From assembly GCF_030546695.1 (NCBI RefSeq), contig NZ_JAUOTP010000001.1, positions 1 to 64,000 of the forward strand: 64,000 nucleotides of DNA. The letters run 5' to 3'. Positions within the stretch are counted from its first letter, which is position 1, and each line of letters begins with the position of its first letter. The notes below the pieces were generated by a model. That model worked only from the letters and a program-made list of their open reading frames with translations, did not search any database and was not told where the DNA came from. A program made the position numbers and the translations under genes. This document shows, piece after piece, positions 54,597-62,806 of the stretch. The stretch is from Sphingomonas natans. GTDB taxonomy: Bacteria > Pseudomonadota > Alphaproteobacteria > Sphingomonadales > Sphingomonadaceae.

Positions 54597-56333
54597 TCAG
54601 CCTTCGTCGCGCGCCTTGAGCGCCGCGCCGAGAATGTCGCCCAGCGACGCGCCCGAGTCGGACGAGCCATATTGCTGCACGGCCTGCTTCTCTTCGGCCA
54701 TCTGCATCGCCTTGATCGAGAAGGTCGGCTTCTTCGAACGATCGAAGCCCGTCACCATCGCATCGAACTTCTGGCCGGGCTGATAGCGCTCCGGACGCTG
54801 CTCGTCGCGATCGCGGCCGAGGTCGCTGCGCTTGATGAAGCCATGGACGCCATCGTCGCCGACCTGCACGTCGAGCCCGCCGTCACCGATCGCCAGAACC
54901 GTGACCGTGACGATCTGGTTCTTGTTGACGCCGCTGCCGCTGCTGCTGCCGCCGCTCTGGCCGCCCGTTGCAGGTGCGGTCGAGGCGCCGGCACGCTCCA
55001 GCTGCTTGATGCCGAGGCTGATGCGCTCCTTCTCGGGATCGATATCGAGCACCTGCGCGGTGATCGTCTCGCCCTTGTGGTGCATCGCGAGGGCTTCCTC
55101 GCCGGTCACGCCCCAGGCGATGTCGGACATGTGAACCATGCCGTCGATGTCGCCGTCCAGGCCGATGAACAGGCCGAACTCGGTCGCGTTCTTGACTTCG
55201 CCCTCGACGGTCGAGCCGATCGGGTGACGCTCGGAGAACGAATCCCACGGGTTCGACTGGGCCTGCTTGAGGCCGAGGCTGATGCGGCGCTTCTCTTCGT
55301 CGACCTCGAGGATGACGACTTCCACTTCCTGCGAGGTGGAGACGATCTTGCCCGGATGGACGTTCTTCTTCGTCCAGCTCATCTCGGAGACGTGGACGAG
55401 GCCCTCGATGCCGCTCTCCAGCTCGACGAACGCACCATATTCGGTGATGTTCGTGACGCGGCCGGTGAACTTGCCGCCGACCGGATATTTGGCGCCGGCG
55501 CCTTCCCACGGATCGCTCTCGAGCTGCTTCATGCCGAGGCTGATGCGCTGCGTGTCGCGGTTGATGCGGACGATCTGGACGCGGACCGTGTCACCGATGT
55601 TGATGACTTCGCTCGGGTGATTGACGCGCTTGTAGCTGATGTCGGTGACATGCAGCAGGCCGTCGATACCGCCGAGATCGACGAACGCACCATAATCGGT
55701 GATGTTCTTGACGACGCCGTCGACGACCTGGCCCTCGGCCAGGCTCTGGATGAGGCCGGTGCGCTGCTCGGCGCGCGTCTCTTCGAGGACGGCGCGGCGC
55801 GACACGACGATGTTGCCGCGGCGGCGATCCATCTTCAGCACTTGGAAGGGCTGCGGGATGTCCATCAGCGGGGTCACGTCGCGGACCGGGCGGATATCGA
55901 CCTGCGAACCGGGCAGGAAGGCCACGGCGCCGTTCAGGTCGACGGTGAAGCCGCCCTTCACGCGACCGAAGATCACGCCGTCGACGCGGTTGCCGGCGGC
56001 GAACTCGCCTTCCAGTTTGTCCCAGGCGGCTTCGCGGCGTGCGCGGTCGCGGCTGAGCATCGCTTCGCCATGGCTGTTCTCGACGCGGTCGACATAGACT
56101 TCGACTTCGTCGCCCACCTTGAGCTCTGCCTTCACGCCGGGCGCGGGCGCGAATTCGCGCAGCGGCACGCGGCCTTCGGACTTGAGGCCGACATCGATGA
56201 CGGCAACGTCATTCTCGATGGCGGTGACGGTGCCCTTGACGACACGGCCTTCGAAGCCGTTATTCTCACCGCCGAGGGTGTCGTTCAGGAGCGCCGCGAA
56301 ATCGTCGCGGGTGGGGAATGCCACAGTGGCCAT
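54597..56333 (-). CDS. rpsA: 30S ribosomal protein S1
   Basis: RNA-binding ribosomal protein needed for mRNA recruitment, 578 residues with six S1 domains. Repeats such as VKNITDYGAFVDLGGIDGLLHVTDISYKRV, VTNITEYGAFVELESGIEGLVHVSEMSWTKK and VKNATEFGLFIGLDGDIDGMVHMSDIAWG are plain. Between domains five and six is a Gly/Ser-rich linker (STAPATGGQSGGSSSGSG). The frame is open upstream, but the ATG at 56333 matches the family start (MATVAFPTRDDFAALL). It follows cmk, as usual. Confidence 0.98.
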   Translation of the reverse strand: MATVAFPTRDDFAALLNDTLGGENNGFEGRVVKGTVTAIENDVAVIDVGLKSEGRVPLREFAPAPGVKAELKVGDEVEVYVDRVENSHGEAMLSRDRARREAAWDKLEGEFAAGNRVDGVIFGRVKGGFTVDLNGAVAFLPGSQVDIRPVRDVTPLMDIPQPFQVLKMDRRRGNIVVSRRAVLEETRAEQRTGLIQSLAEGQVVDGVVKNITDYGAFVDLGGIDGLLHVTDISYKRVNHPSEVINIGDTVRVQIVRINRDTQRISLGMKQLESDPWEGAGAKYPVGGKFTGRVTNITEYGAFVELESGIEGLVHVSEMSWTKKNVHPGKIVSTSQEVEVVILEVDEEKRRISLGLKQAQSNPWDSFSERHPIGSTVEGEVKNATEFGLFIGLDGDIDGMVHMSDIAWGVTGEEALAMHHKGETITAQVLDIDPEKERISLGIKQLERAGASTAPATGGQSGGSSSGSGVNKNQIVTVTVLAIGDGGLDVQVGDDGVHGFIKRSDLGRDRDEQRPERYQPGQKFDAMVTGFDRSKKPTFSIKAMQMAEEKQAVQQYGSSDSGASLGDILGAALKARDEG

Positions 56334-56557
56334 AAGCAGTTCTATTCCTCGTAGTGTCGTTCCGGCCGTCCGGTTGTCTCCGGAGGTCTTCAGCCGATCT
56401 GCCGCCGGGGCCTCATGCCCGGGCGACATCCATTCAGGCGCTCGCTCGTGTCGACCATTCGGGACTTCGCGCACAGCAGCGTCGCATGACGCCAATAGCG
56501 AAAAGGCGCGCCACACCGGCTCCTTCGAAAGGAATCGGGTTGCGCGCCATCAGGGCA

Positions 56558-57193
56558 TCAGTCGTTTGCCGCTGTCCTGATCCGGGCCTCCACGAGCGCA
56601 AGCGCCCGCTGGACGGCCGCGTCTATACCCAAATCGCTGGTATCGAGCAAGGCGGCGTCCTCCGCCTTGCGGAGCGGGGCAGCCGAGCGCGCGGAGTCGC
56701 GTTCGTCGCGCGCGCGGATGTCGTGAAGGACCGCCTCGAGATGGACCGTGAGGCCGAGCCCGGTCAGCTCGCGATGGCGGCGCTCGGCGCGGACTTCGGC
56801 GCTGGCCGTCACGAACAATTTGGCGTCGGCATGCGGCGCGATGACGGTGCCGATGTCGCGTCCGTCGAGCACCGCGCCGCCGGGCTGACCGGCGAAATCC
56901 TTCTGCCGCTGGAGCAGCGCCGCGCGCACCTCCGGATAAGCGGACACCTGGCTCGCGGCCTTCGCGGCGGCTTCCGACTTCAGGCCCGTATCGTCGAGCA
57001 TGTCGTCGGTGAAATGGCAGGCGGCTAGAGCATCGTCGGGCGAGGCGGGGTCGCCACCCGCGCGCAGCACGCCGAGGCCGACCGCGCGGTAGAGCAGGCC
57101 CGTATCCAAATGCGGCAGCCCGAAATGGCGCGCCAGCGCCTTCGCGATCGTGCCCTTGCCCGATGCGGCGGGTCCGTCGACGGCGATGATCAT
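56558..57193 (-). CDS. cmk: Cytidylate kinase
   Basis: Phosphorylates CMP/dCMP, 211 residues. P-loop [27 protein letters not shown], and the CMP-binding [16 protein letters not shown] with [13 protein letters not shown] in the lid region. The ATG at 57193 begins [14 protein letters not shown]; it overlaps the stop of the small membrane protein gene upstream (ATGA). Confidence 0.97.
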   Translation of the reverse strand: MIIAVDGPAASGKGTIAKALARHFGLPHLDTGLLYRAVGLGVLRAGGDPASPDDALAACHFTDDMLDDTGLKSEAAAKAASQVSAYPEVRAALLQRQKDFAGQPGGAVLDGRDIGTVIAPHADAKLFVTASAEVRAERRHRELTGLGLTVHLEAVLHDIRARDERDSARSAAPLRKAEDAALLDTSDLGIDAAVQRALALVEARIRTAAND

Positions 57194-57441
57194 GCCTTCG
57201 CCCTCGTCATCCACACCTTCGCCAGTCCGAGCAAGGCGATGATGCTCCACACGATCTCGAGCAGCATCGAGGCGAGGTTAAAATGGACGAGCAGCGACGC
57301 GATCAGCAGCAATGAGCCGACGAGATTGAGCAGGTTGAACAGCAGGAAATCGACCGACTTCGCCATGTTGCTATAGGCGTAGGCCACGACCATCAGCGCA
57401 CTGCCGACCAGTCCGATCGCATCGGCGAGCATCGGGTTCAT
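57190..57441 (-). CDS. Small membrane protein, CBU_0592-like
   Basis: 83 residues with three closely spaced hydrophobic segments ([57 protein letters not shown]). It resembles the CBU_0592 family of small membrane proteins, of unknown function. It overlaps aroA upstream and cmk downstream by 4 bases each, so it is translated as part of the aroA-cmk operon. Confidence 0.82.
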   Translation of the reverse strand: MNPMLADAIGLVGSALMVVAYAYSNMAKSVDFLLFNLLNLVGSLLLIASLLVHFNLASMLLEIVWSIIALLGLAKVWMTRAKA

Positions 57442-58775
57442 GCGTCGGCCCCGAGGCTGTGCATCAGGGGCATGAAGGTCGGGAAGCTGGTCGCGACGGG
57501 CGACATGTCGTCGATCTCGACGGGCGCCGACGAGACCAGGCCGGCGATCGCGAAGCTCATCGCGATGCGATGATCCAGTTCGGCCGCGATCGTCGTCCCG
57601 CCATTGGTCGAGAAAGGCGCCCCGCCGCGGCCTTCGATGACGAGACCGTCCTCGGTCTCCTGCACTTCCACGCCCAGCCGGGCGAGGCCGCGCGCCATGA
57701 GCGCCAGCCGATCGCTTTCCTTGACGCGCAGCTCCTCCAGCCCGCGCGTCACCGTCCGGCCTTCCGCGAGCGCGGCAGCGACGAACAGGATCGGGAATTC
57801 GTCGATCATGCTGGGGGCGATGTCGGGCGGCACCTCGATCCCGGTCAGCGTGGAATGGCGCGCGCGGATATCCGCGACCGGTTCGCCGCCGACCGTCCGC
57901 TCATTCTCGTAGGTCAGATCTGCGCCCATCGCGCGCAGCACTTCATAGATGCCGGCGCGCGTCGGGTTCAGGCCGACATTCTCGACGACGACGTCGGAGC
58001 CCGGCACCAGCAGGGCTGCGACGATCGGGAAGGCGGCGGAGGAGGGGTCGCCCGGGACGATGATCTGCTGCGGCCTGAGTTCGGCCTCGCCGCGGATCGA
58101 GATCAGACGCGCGCCGTCAACTTCCTCGACCGTCAGTTCGGCGCCGAAGCCGCGCAGCATCCGCTCGCTATGATCGCGCGTGGCGATCGGCTCGATCACG
58201 CGCGTGATCCCCGGCGCGTTGAGTCCCGCGAGCAGCACCGCCGATTTCACCTGCGCCGAGGCGACCGGCAGGCGATATTCGATCGGCACCGCGGGGCACA
58301 GGCCGTGGACCATCAACGGCAATCGACCGCCGGGCGAGGCGCTGAACGTCGCCCCCATCCGCGAGAGCGGTTCAATCACGCGGCCCATCGGACGCTTGGA
58401 CAGCGAGGCATCGCCCACGAACGTCGCGGTGATGGCGTGGCTGGCGACAAGCCCCATCAGCAGCCGCGTCGACGTGCCAGAATTGCCCATATCGAGCGCA
58501 TTGCCCGGCTGGAGCAGCCCGCCGACGCCGACGCCCGAGACGTGCCAGACGCCGTCCGCGTCGCGCTCGATCGTCGCGCCCATCGCGCGCATCGCCGCTG
58601 CGGTGGCGAGCACATCCTCGCCCTCCAGCAGGCCCTCGATGCGGCTTTCGCCGATCGCGAGCGCGGACAGCATCAGCGATCGGTGGCTGATCGATTTGTC
58701 GCCGGGGACGCGGATACGGCCGCGAAGCGGGCCCGCCGCCTTGAAGCGGGCCGGTTGAGAGCTCATCTGAGACAT
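57438..58775 (-). CDS. aroA: 3-phosphoshikimate 1-carboxyvinyltransferase (EPSP synthase)
   Basis: Sixth step of the shikimate pathway, 445 residues. Motifs are [49 protein letters not shown] and [12 protein letters not shown]. Overall it resembles the class II (CP4-like) enzymes. At the position of the CP4 Ala-100 that limits glyphosate binding, this protein has Gly-100 ([10 protein letters not shown]), as in class I enzymes. It heads the aroA-membrane protein-cmk-(rpsA) block. Confidence 0.97.
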   Translation of the reverse strand: MSQMSSQPARFKAAGPLRGRIRVPGDKSISHRSLMLSALAIGESRIEGLLEGEDVLATAAAMRAMGATIERDADGVWHVSGVGVGGLLQPGNALDMGNSGTSTRLLMGLVASHAITATFVGDASLSKRPMGRVIEPLSRMGATFSASPGGRLPLMVHGLCPAVPIEYRLPVASAQVKSAVLLAGLNAPGITRVIEPIATRDHSERMLRGFGAELTVEEVDGARLISIRGEAELRPQQIIVPGDPSSAAFPIVAALLVPGSDVVVENVGLNPTRAGIYEVLRAMGADLTYENERTVGGEPVADIRARHSTLTGIEVPPDIAPSMIDEFPILFVAAALAEGRTVTRGLEELRVKESDRLALMARGLARLGVEVQETEDGLVIEGRGGAPFSTNGGTTIAAELDHRIAMSFAIAGLVSSAPVEIDDMSPVATSFPTFMPLMHSLGADA

Positions 58776-58875
58776 GGGCGCGGCTTTGACAGCGGCCCTC
58801 CGTCATGGCAAGGCGCCCGCCGATCAGATCGGCCCGGCCGTCTCGCGCCGCCGATCGTTCCCTATAAGCCGGAGC

Positions 58876-59196
58876 ATGAAAAACGTGGTCAAACCTGAGT
58901 GGGGCGCCAAGCGCACCTGTCCGAAGTGCGGCACCCGCTTCTACGATCTCGGCAAGTCCGATCCCGTCCACTGCGTGGAATGCGGGACCAACTTCGAGCC
59001 GGACACGGTCCTGAAGTCGAAGCAGCCGCTGCCGTTCGATGCGCCCAAGCCCGTCAAGGCCAAGGAAGAGACCGACGATCTGGTCGAGAGCCTGGATGTC
59101 GATGAGGAAGAGGAGCCGAACGCGGACGACGATGTCGATCTGGGCGGCGACGACGATATCGGCGTCGATACCGCGTCCGAGGAAGACGACCAGTAA
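58876..59196 (+). CDS. TIGR02300 (FYDLN acid-rich) family protein
   Basis: 106 residues. The N-terminal zinc-ribbon-like part TCPKCGTRFYDLGKSDPVHCVECG contains the family FYDLN-like motif and two CxxC pairs. The C-terminal half is strongly acidic (EEEEPNADDDVDLGGDDD). The family is common in alphaproteobacteria, often next to aroA, with unknown function. GGAG precedes the ATG at 58876. Confidence 0.92.
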   Translation: MKNVVKPEWGAKRTCPKCGTRFYDLGKSDPVHCVECGTNFEPDTVLKSKQPLPFDAPKPVKAKEETDDLVESLDVDEEEEPNADDDVDLGGDDDIGVDTASEEDDQ

Positions 59197-59204
59197 TTTT
59201 TATC

Positions 59205-59240
59205 CGTCGCAAGGCCTGGCGAAATCCGGGCCTTGCGACG
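59205..59240 (+). terminator. Strong hairpin after the FYDLN protein gene
   Basis: A perfect 12-base stem (CGTCGCAAGGCC/GGCCTTGCGACG) with a 12-base loop, 8 bases after the stop. A T-rich stretch precedes rather than follows it, so it may be a factor-assisted terminator. Confidence 0.55.
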
Positions 59241-59331
59241 CATGGCGCGCTGCTCTAGGGAGCGCTCCACACCGCCGCCGGCACCCATCCGGCGGTTTCG
59301 TCCAAGGCCTTTTCCGAAAGGCTCAAGGCGC

Positions 59332-59407
59332 GGGGCCGTAGCTCAGCTGGGAGAGCGTCGCGATGGCATTGCGAAGGTCTGGGGTTCGATCCCCCACGGC
59401 TCCACCA
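59332..59407 (+). tRNA. tRNA-Ala (GGC)
   Basis: Complete cloverleaf: acceptor GGGGCCG/CGGCTCC, D stem GCTC/GAGC, anticodon stem TCGCG/TGCGA with loop ATGGCAT (anticodon GGC), T stem TGGGG/CCCCA with TTCGATC, and encoded CCA. Confidence 0.97.
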
Positions 59408-59465
59408 CCTTCATCTTCTTGAAGATCCACCCCTTGCAGCGGCAAGGGCGGCGCGATCGCGCTGC

Positions 59466-60050
59466 TTAGCGCCGCAGCGCCGCCAAGCCCTTTGCGGAGA
59501 GGCTGCGGAACGTGATCGACCAGCGCGTCACGTCCATCTCCGCGATGCTATGTTCCCACAGATGCCGTGCCTCGCCACTGAGGTGATAGATCGAACGCGG
59601 CGGTAGAAGCACGTTCATCCGATCGAAGCCGCCGGGCTTGCGCCGGCGAAAGCGCAACGTCGCCGGCACGCCGAGCGAGATTCCCACGACATGCTCGAAT
59701 ACCGGCCGGTCACGATGCCAGCCGATGCCGGCGCCCGGATCGTAGCGAATCAGCAGCGCCTGTACGAGATCGTCGGCTGGCAGGCCCGCAAAGCCGGCCG
59801 CGGCGGCGCGGACCGGTAGCAGCCACTCGGGCAGCGGCGTCGTCGGGCCGAAATCGGCGCTGTCGAAATCGTAGCGCCAGCCGAACGAGGCGGTCACGCG
59901 CTTGCCGAGCCACCCCTGGAAGCGGAACGGCGTCAGCTCCACCTCGTCGATCCGCGCGATCAACGCGCGTTCGGCTTCGGGCGTGACGAGCTCCGGCTGG
60001 AGGCGCAGCCCGCTCGCCAGCGGCGGCGCGAAAAGATCGTCTTGCAGCAT
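59466..60050 (-). CDS. alkB: Alpha-ketoglutarate-dependent dioxygenase AlkB
   Basis: Fe(II)/2-oxoglutarate dioxygenase that removes alkyl groups from DNA or RNA bases, 194 residues. The iron ligands are H and D in GIGWHRDRP and a distal H in LWEHSI, and the oxoglutarate arginines are in RWSITFR. The N-terminal part (FRFQGWLGKRVTASFGWRYDF) is the substrate lid. The ATG at 60050 is chosen because the frame upstream reads as antisense of the GntR gene. No ada gene is nearby. Confidence 0.93.
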   Translation of the reverse strand: MLQDDLFAPPLASGLRLQPELVTPEAERALIARIDEVELTPFRFQGWLGKRVTASFGWRYDFDSADFGPTTPLPEWLLPVRAAAAGFAGLPADDLVQALLIRYDPGAGIGWHRDRPVFEHVVGISLGVPATLRFRRRKPGGFDRMNVLLPPRSIYHLSGEARHLWEHSIAEMDVTRWSITFRSLSAKGLAALRR

Positions 60051-60106
60051 GAGAGGCGATCGGCTGGGGAAGGACAGTCCGTAATGTAGGAGGCCGCGCC
60101 GCGGTT

Positions 60107-60835
60107 CTACAGCCCGGTGTCGCCCAGCGCGCGTTCGACGAGTTCGGTCATCTTCGCGCGCGCGCCCGCGGCGTCCCCATCGGCGATGGATTCGTAGAGG
60201 CTGCGATGGTCGGGGAGGGGATCGCGCAGGTCCGTCCGGTTGCGCCGCGCATAGATGGTCGTCCACTTCACCGCCGCCGCGATCGAATTGGAGAGCGTGA
60301 TCAGAGGCTCGTTGTGCGTCGCCTCCAGGATGATGTGGTGGAACGCCTCGTCGGCCGCGCGCCCGGCGGGCGTCTCCAGCCCCAGCCGGCCCATCTCTTC
60401 CAGCGCATGCCCCATGCGCGACAGCTCCGCGCCGGTGCGCCGCCGCGCCGCGAGCGCGGCCGCCTGCGGCTCGACGATCATCCGCAACTCGAAGATGCTG
60501 CGCACGAATTCGTCGCTCGGCCCGGCGACGAACATCCAGGCAAGCACGTCGAGGTCGAGCATGTTCCAGCGCTGGCGATCGGTGACGCGCGTGCCGCTTT
60601 TGGTGCGGCTCTCGACGAGCCCCTTGGCGGCGAGCGTGCGCACCGCCTCGCGATAGGCGCCGCGCGAAATGCTGAGGTCGCTGCTCGAGCGGCTCTCGGC
60701 GGGCAGCGCCTCGCCGGGCAGGAATTTGCCGCCGACGATCGCGATGCCGAGATCGCGCGCGATCGTCGAGTGGATCTTGGCGCGGCGCGCCTCGATCGCC
60801 GCAGGCTCTACCGAGAAGGAACGGTCGTCGGTCAT
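60107..60835 (-). CDS. GntR/FadR-family transcriptional regulator
   Basis: 242 residues: an N-terminal winged helix (ALPAESRSSSDLSISRGAYREAVRTLAAKGLVESRTKSGTRV, about 45-87) and a C-terminal FCD ligand-binding domain with metal-binding positions in DEAFHHIILEATHN and DHRSLYESI. FCD regulators of this kind often sense sugar acids. It diverges from the GH39-MFS genes, and two FadR-type operator matches lie between them, so it is probably their repressor and its own. Start ATG 60835. Confidence 0.93.
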   Translation of the reverse strand: MTDDRSFSVEPAAIEARRAKIHSTIARDLGIAIVGGKFLPGEALPAESRSSSDLSISRGAYREAVRTLAAKGLVESRTKSGTRVTDRQRWNMLDLDVLAWMFVAGPSDEFVRSIFELRMIVEPQAAALAARRRTGAELSRMGHALEEMGRLGLETPAGRAADEAFHHIILEATHNEPLITLSNSIAAAVKWTTIYARRNRTDLRDPLPDHRSLYESIADGDAAGARAKMTELVERALGDTGL

Positions 60836-60843
60836 GTTCCGAT

Positions 60844-60854
60844 ATGTAGGACCA
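60844..60854. promoter_or_regulatory. GntR/FadR-type half-operator 1
   Basis: ATGTAGGACCA matches the FadR-subfamily consensus TNGTNNNACNA except for the first base. It starts 9 bases upstream of the regulator start codon, where binding would block its own transcription or leader. Confidence 0.6.
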
Positions 60855-60931
60855 GATACGACGCGGGAAATCAATCCTTACGGAATCAGCGCCCATCTCG
60901 GGGTTGCGCGATCCGCGCATCGGCGTAAATC

Positions 60932-60942
60932 TAGTCCTACAA
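60932..60942. promoter_or_regulatory. GntR/FadR-type half-operator 2
   Basis: TAGTCCTACAA matches TNGTNNNACNA at every fixed position, 16 bases before the GH39 start. GTCCTACA here is the exact inverse of TGTAGGAC in the first site, so both are likely bound by the same protein. Confidence 0.65.
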
Positions 60943-60958
60943 ATAGATTCGGAGAGAG

Positions 60959-62656
60959 ATGCTCATGATGCTGTCGGTGAAGGCTCGCCTCATGGCGGCC
61001 ACGCTCGGCCTGGTGCTGTCGGCAAGCGCGTCTGCGCAGACCGGCGCGAGCTTCCCGGTCAGCGTTTCGGTCGATGCCGCGCGCAAGGTGGCGGATCTGC
61101 CGCCCGTGTGGCGCTTCTTTGGCGCGGACGAGCCCAATTATGCGACGATGAAGGACGGCGTGAAGCTGCTCGATCATCTGGGTGCCTTGCGGAAGGGCGA
61201 CGTCTACTTCCGCGCGCACAATCTGCTGAACACGGGCGACGGCACCGCCGCGTTCAAATGGGGCAGCACCAACGTCTATACCGAGACCAAGGACGGCAAG
61301 CCGATCTACAATTGGGCGCTCGTCGACAACATCATCGATGCGTATCGCGCCGCGGGAATCCACCCCTATCTGCAGATCGGCTTCATGCCGCAGGCGCTGT
61401 CCAGCGCGCCGAAGAACACGCCCTATCGGCACAGCTGGCGGCCGGGTTTCCCGTACAAGTTGATCGAGGGCGCGTGGAACATGCCGCCCAAGAATTACGA
61501 CAAGTGGCGCGAGCTCAATTATCAGTGGACGCTCCACAATATCGAGCGATACGGCCGCGCCGAAGTCGAGAAATGGTATTTCGAGGTCTGGAACGAGCCC
61601 AACGGCGAATCCTATTGGAAGGGGACGCCCGAGCAATTCTACAAGATGCACGATTATGCGGTCGCCGGCATCCGTCGCGCGCTGCCCAATGCGCGCGTCG
61701 GCGGACCCGATGCGGCGGGTGCGGGCGGCACGTTCATGGACGGCTTCCTCGCGCACGTCGCGCGCGGCAGGAACGAAGCGACCGGCGAGACGGGGACGCC
61801 TACCGACTTCCTCGCCTTCCACGCCAAGGGCCGTCCGACCTTCGTCGACGGTCATGTCCGCATGGGTATCGCCACGCACCTGCAGGTCGTCGAGGCGGGC
61901 TTCGCCAAGATCGCCGCCGTGCCGGAGATGGCGAAGAAGCCGATCGTGATCGGCGAGAGTGATCCCGAGGGCTGCGCGGCCTGCCCGGGGCCGGCCAACG
62001 CCTATCGCAACGGCACGATGTATTCGAGCTACACCGCCGCCAGTTTCGCGCGCATCTGGGAGCTCGCGCGCAAGCATCAGGTCAATCTCGACGGCGTCGT
62101 CACCTGGGCGTTCGAATTCGAGGACCAGCCCTGGTTCGCGGGCTATCGCCAGCTCGCCACCAATGGCGTCGATCTGCCGGTGCTCAACGTCTTCCGCATG
62201 TTCGGCCAGCTCGGCCCCGATCAGGTGCAGGCGACGAGCAGCGGCGAATTGCCGCTCGAGACGATCAAGGCGGATGGCGCAGGCAAACAGGCCGATGTCG
62301 GCGTGCTCGCGACGCGCGGGCCGGCCGGCAAGGTCGCGGTCCTGTTATGGAATTATCATGACGATGACGTGCCCGGCCCGGATGCGGCGGTGGGCCTCGC
62401 GCTGAAGGGCCTCGGCGCAGGCAAGGCGCGCAAGGTCACCCTGCTCAGGGTCGATCCGGCCAATGCCAACGCCTTCACCGCGTGGAAGGCGATGGGATCG
62501 CCGCAATCCCCCGACGACAAGCAATATGCCGCACTCGAGCAGGCCTCGCGGCTGCTGCCCTCGCCACCGCAGACGCTCGCGGTGAAGAGCGGCGCCGCCA
62601 CGCTCGACCTGCGCATCCCGCGCCAGGGCGTGATGCTGGTTTCGATCGAGCCGTGA
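60959..62656 (+). CDS. Glycoside hydrolase family 39 (beta-xylosidase type)
   Basis: Secreted glycosidase of up to 565 residues with a signal peptide cut after ASASAQ. It is a GH39 TIM barrel: the acid/base glutamate is in YFEVWNEPNGESYW and the nucleophile glutamate in IVIGESDPEG, followed by a C-terminal beta-sandwich. It is likely to act on beta-xylosides or related hemicellulose sugars. Starts at 60959, 60965 and 60968 are all possible after GGAGAG. It is followed by an MFS transporter on the same strand and is divergent from a GntR regulator. Confidence 0.9.
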   Translation: MLMMLSVKARLMAATLGLVLSASASAQTGASFPVSVSVDAARKVADLPPVWRFFGADEPNYATMKDGVKLLDHLGALRKGDVYFRAHNLLNTGDGTAAFKWGSTNVYTETKDGKPIYNWALVDNIIDAYRAAGIHPYLQIGFMPQALSSAPKNTPYRHSWRPGFPYKLIEGAWNMPPKNYDKWRELNYQWTLHNIERYGRAEVEKWYFEVWNEPNGESYWKGTPEQFYKMHDYAVAGIRRALPNARVGGPDAAGAGGTFMDGFLAHVARGRNEATGETGTPTDFLAFHAKGRPTFVDGHVRMGIATHLQVVEAGFAKIAAVPEMAKKPIVIGESDPEGCAACPGPANAYRNGTMYSSYTAASFARIWELARKHQVNLDGVVTWAFEFEDQPWFAGYRQLATNGVDLPVLNVFRMFGQLGPDQVQATSSGELPLETIKADGAGKQADVGVLATRGPAGKVAVLLWNYHDDDVPGPDAAVGLALKGLGAGKARKVTLLRVDPANANAFTAWKAMGSPQSPDDKQYAALEQASRLLPSPPQTLAVKSGAATLDLRIPRQGVMLVSIEP

Positions 62657-62680
62657 GGGTGGGGCGCGCCTGTCTTTCCC

Positions 62681-62806
62681 ACCCCGCGCATCCTGAGGAG
62701 CTGCTGAGCTTGTCGAAGCAGCGTCTCGAAGGACCAGTGCCGTCCTTCGAGACGGGCCTTCGTCTCCGCTACGCTTCGCTCAGTCGCTCCTCAGGATGAG
62801 CGGGGT
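62681..62806. repeat. Palindromic repeat between GH39 and MFS genes
   Basis: The outer arms are ACCCCGCGCATCCTGAGGAG (from 62681) and CTCCTCAGGATGAGCGGGGT (to 62806); inside are GTCTCGAAGGA and TCCTTCGAGAC. It resembles the element at 45052-45209 in its ends and inner pair, without the extra nested hairpin. Its right edge contains the likely start codon of the MFS gene. Confidence 0.83.

Noticed and set aside
54672-56354. 560-codon open frame antisense to rpsA
   Set aside because: Shadow of the repeated S1 domains; its internal repeats only mirror those of rpsA.
56334-56557. Possible gene between cmk and rpsA
   Set aside because: Only Arg-rich shadow frames with no ribosome site; it is most likely the rpsA leader and promoter region, though no clear promoter match could be fixed.
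5301-59407. tRNA genes (Val, His, Leu, Ala) as attachment sites for integrated elements
   Set aside because: No integrase, no duplicated tRNA 3' end and no change of gene content beside any of the four.
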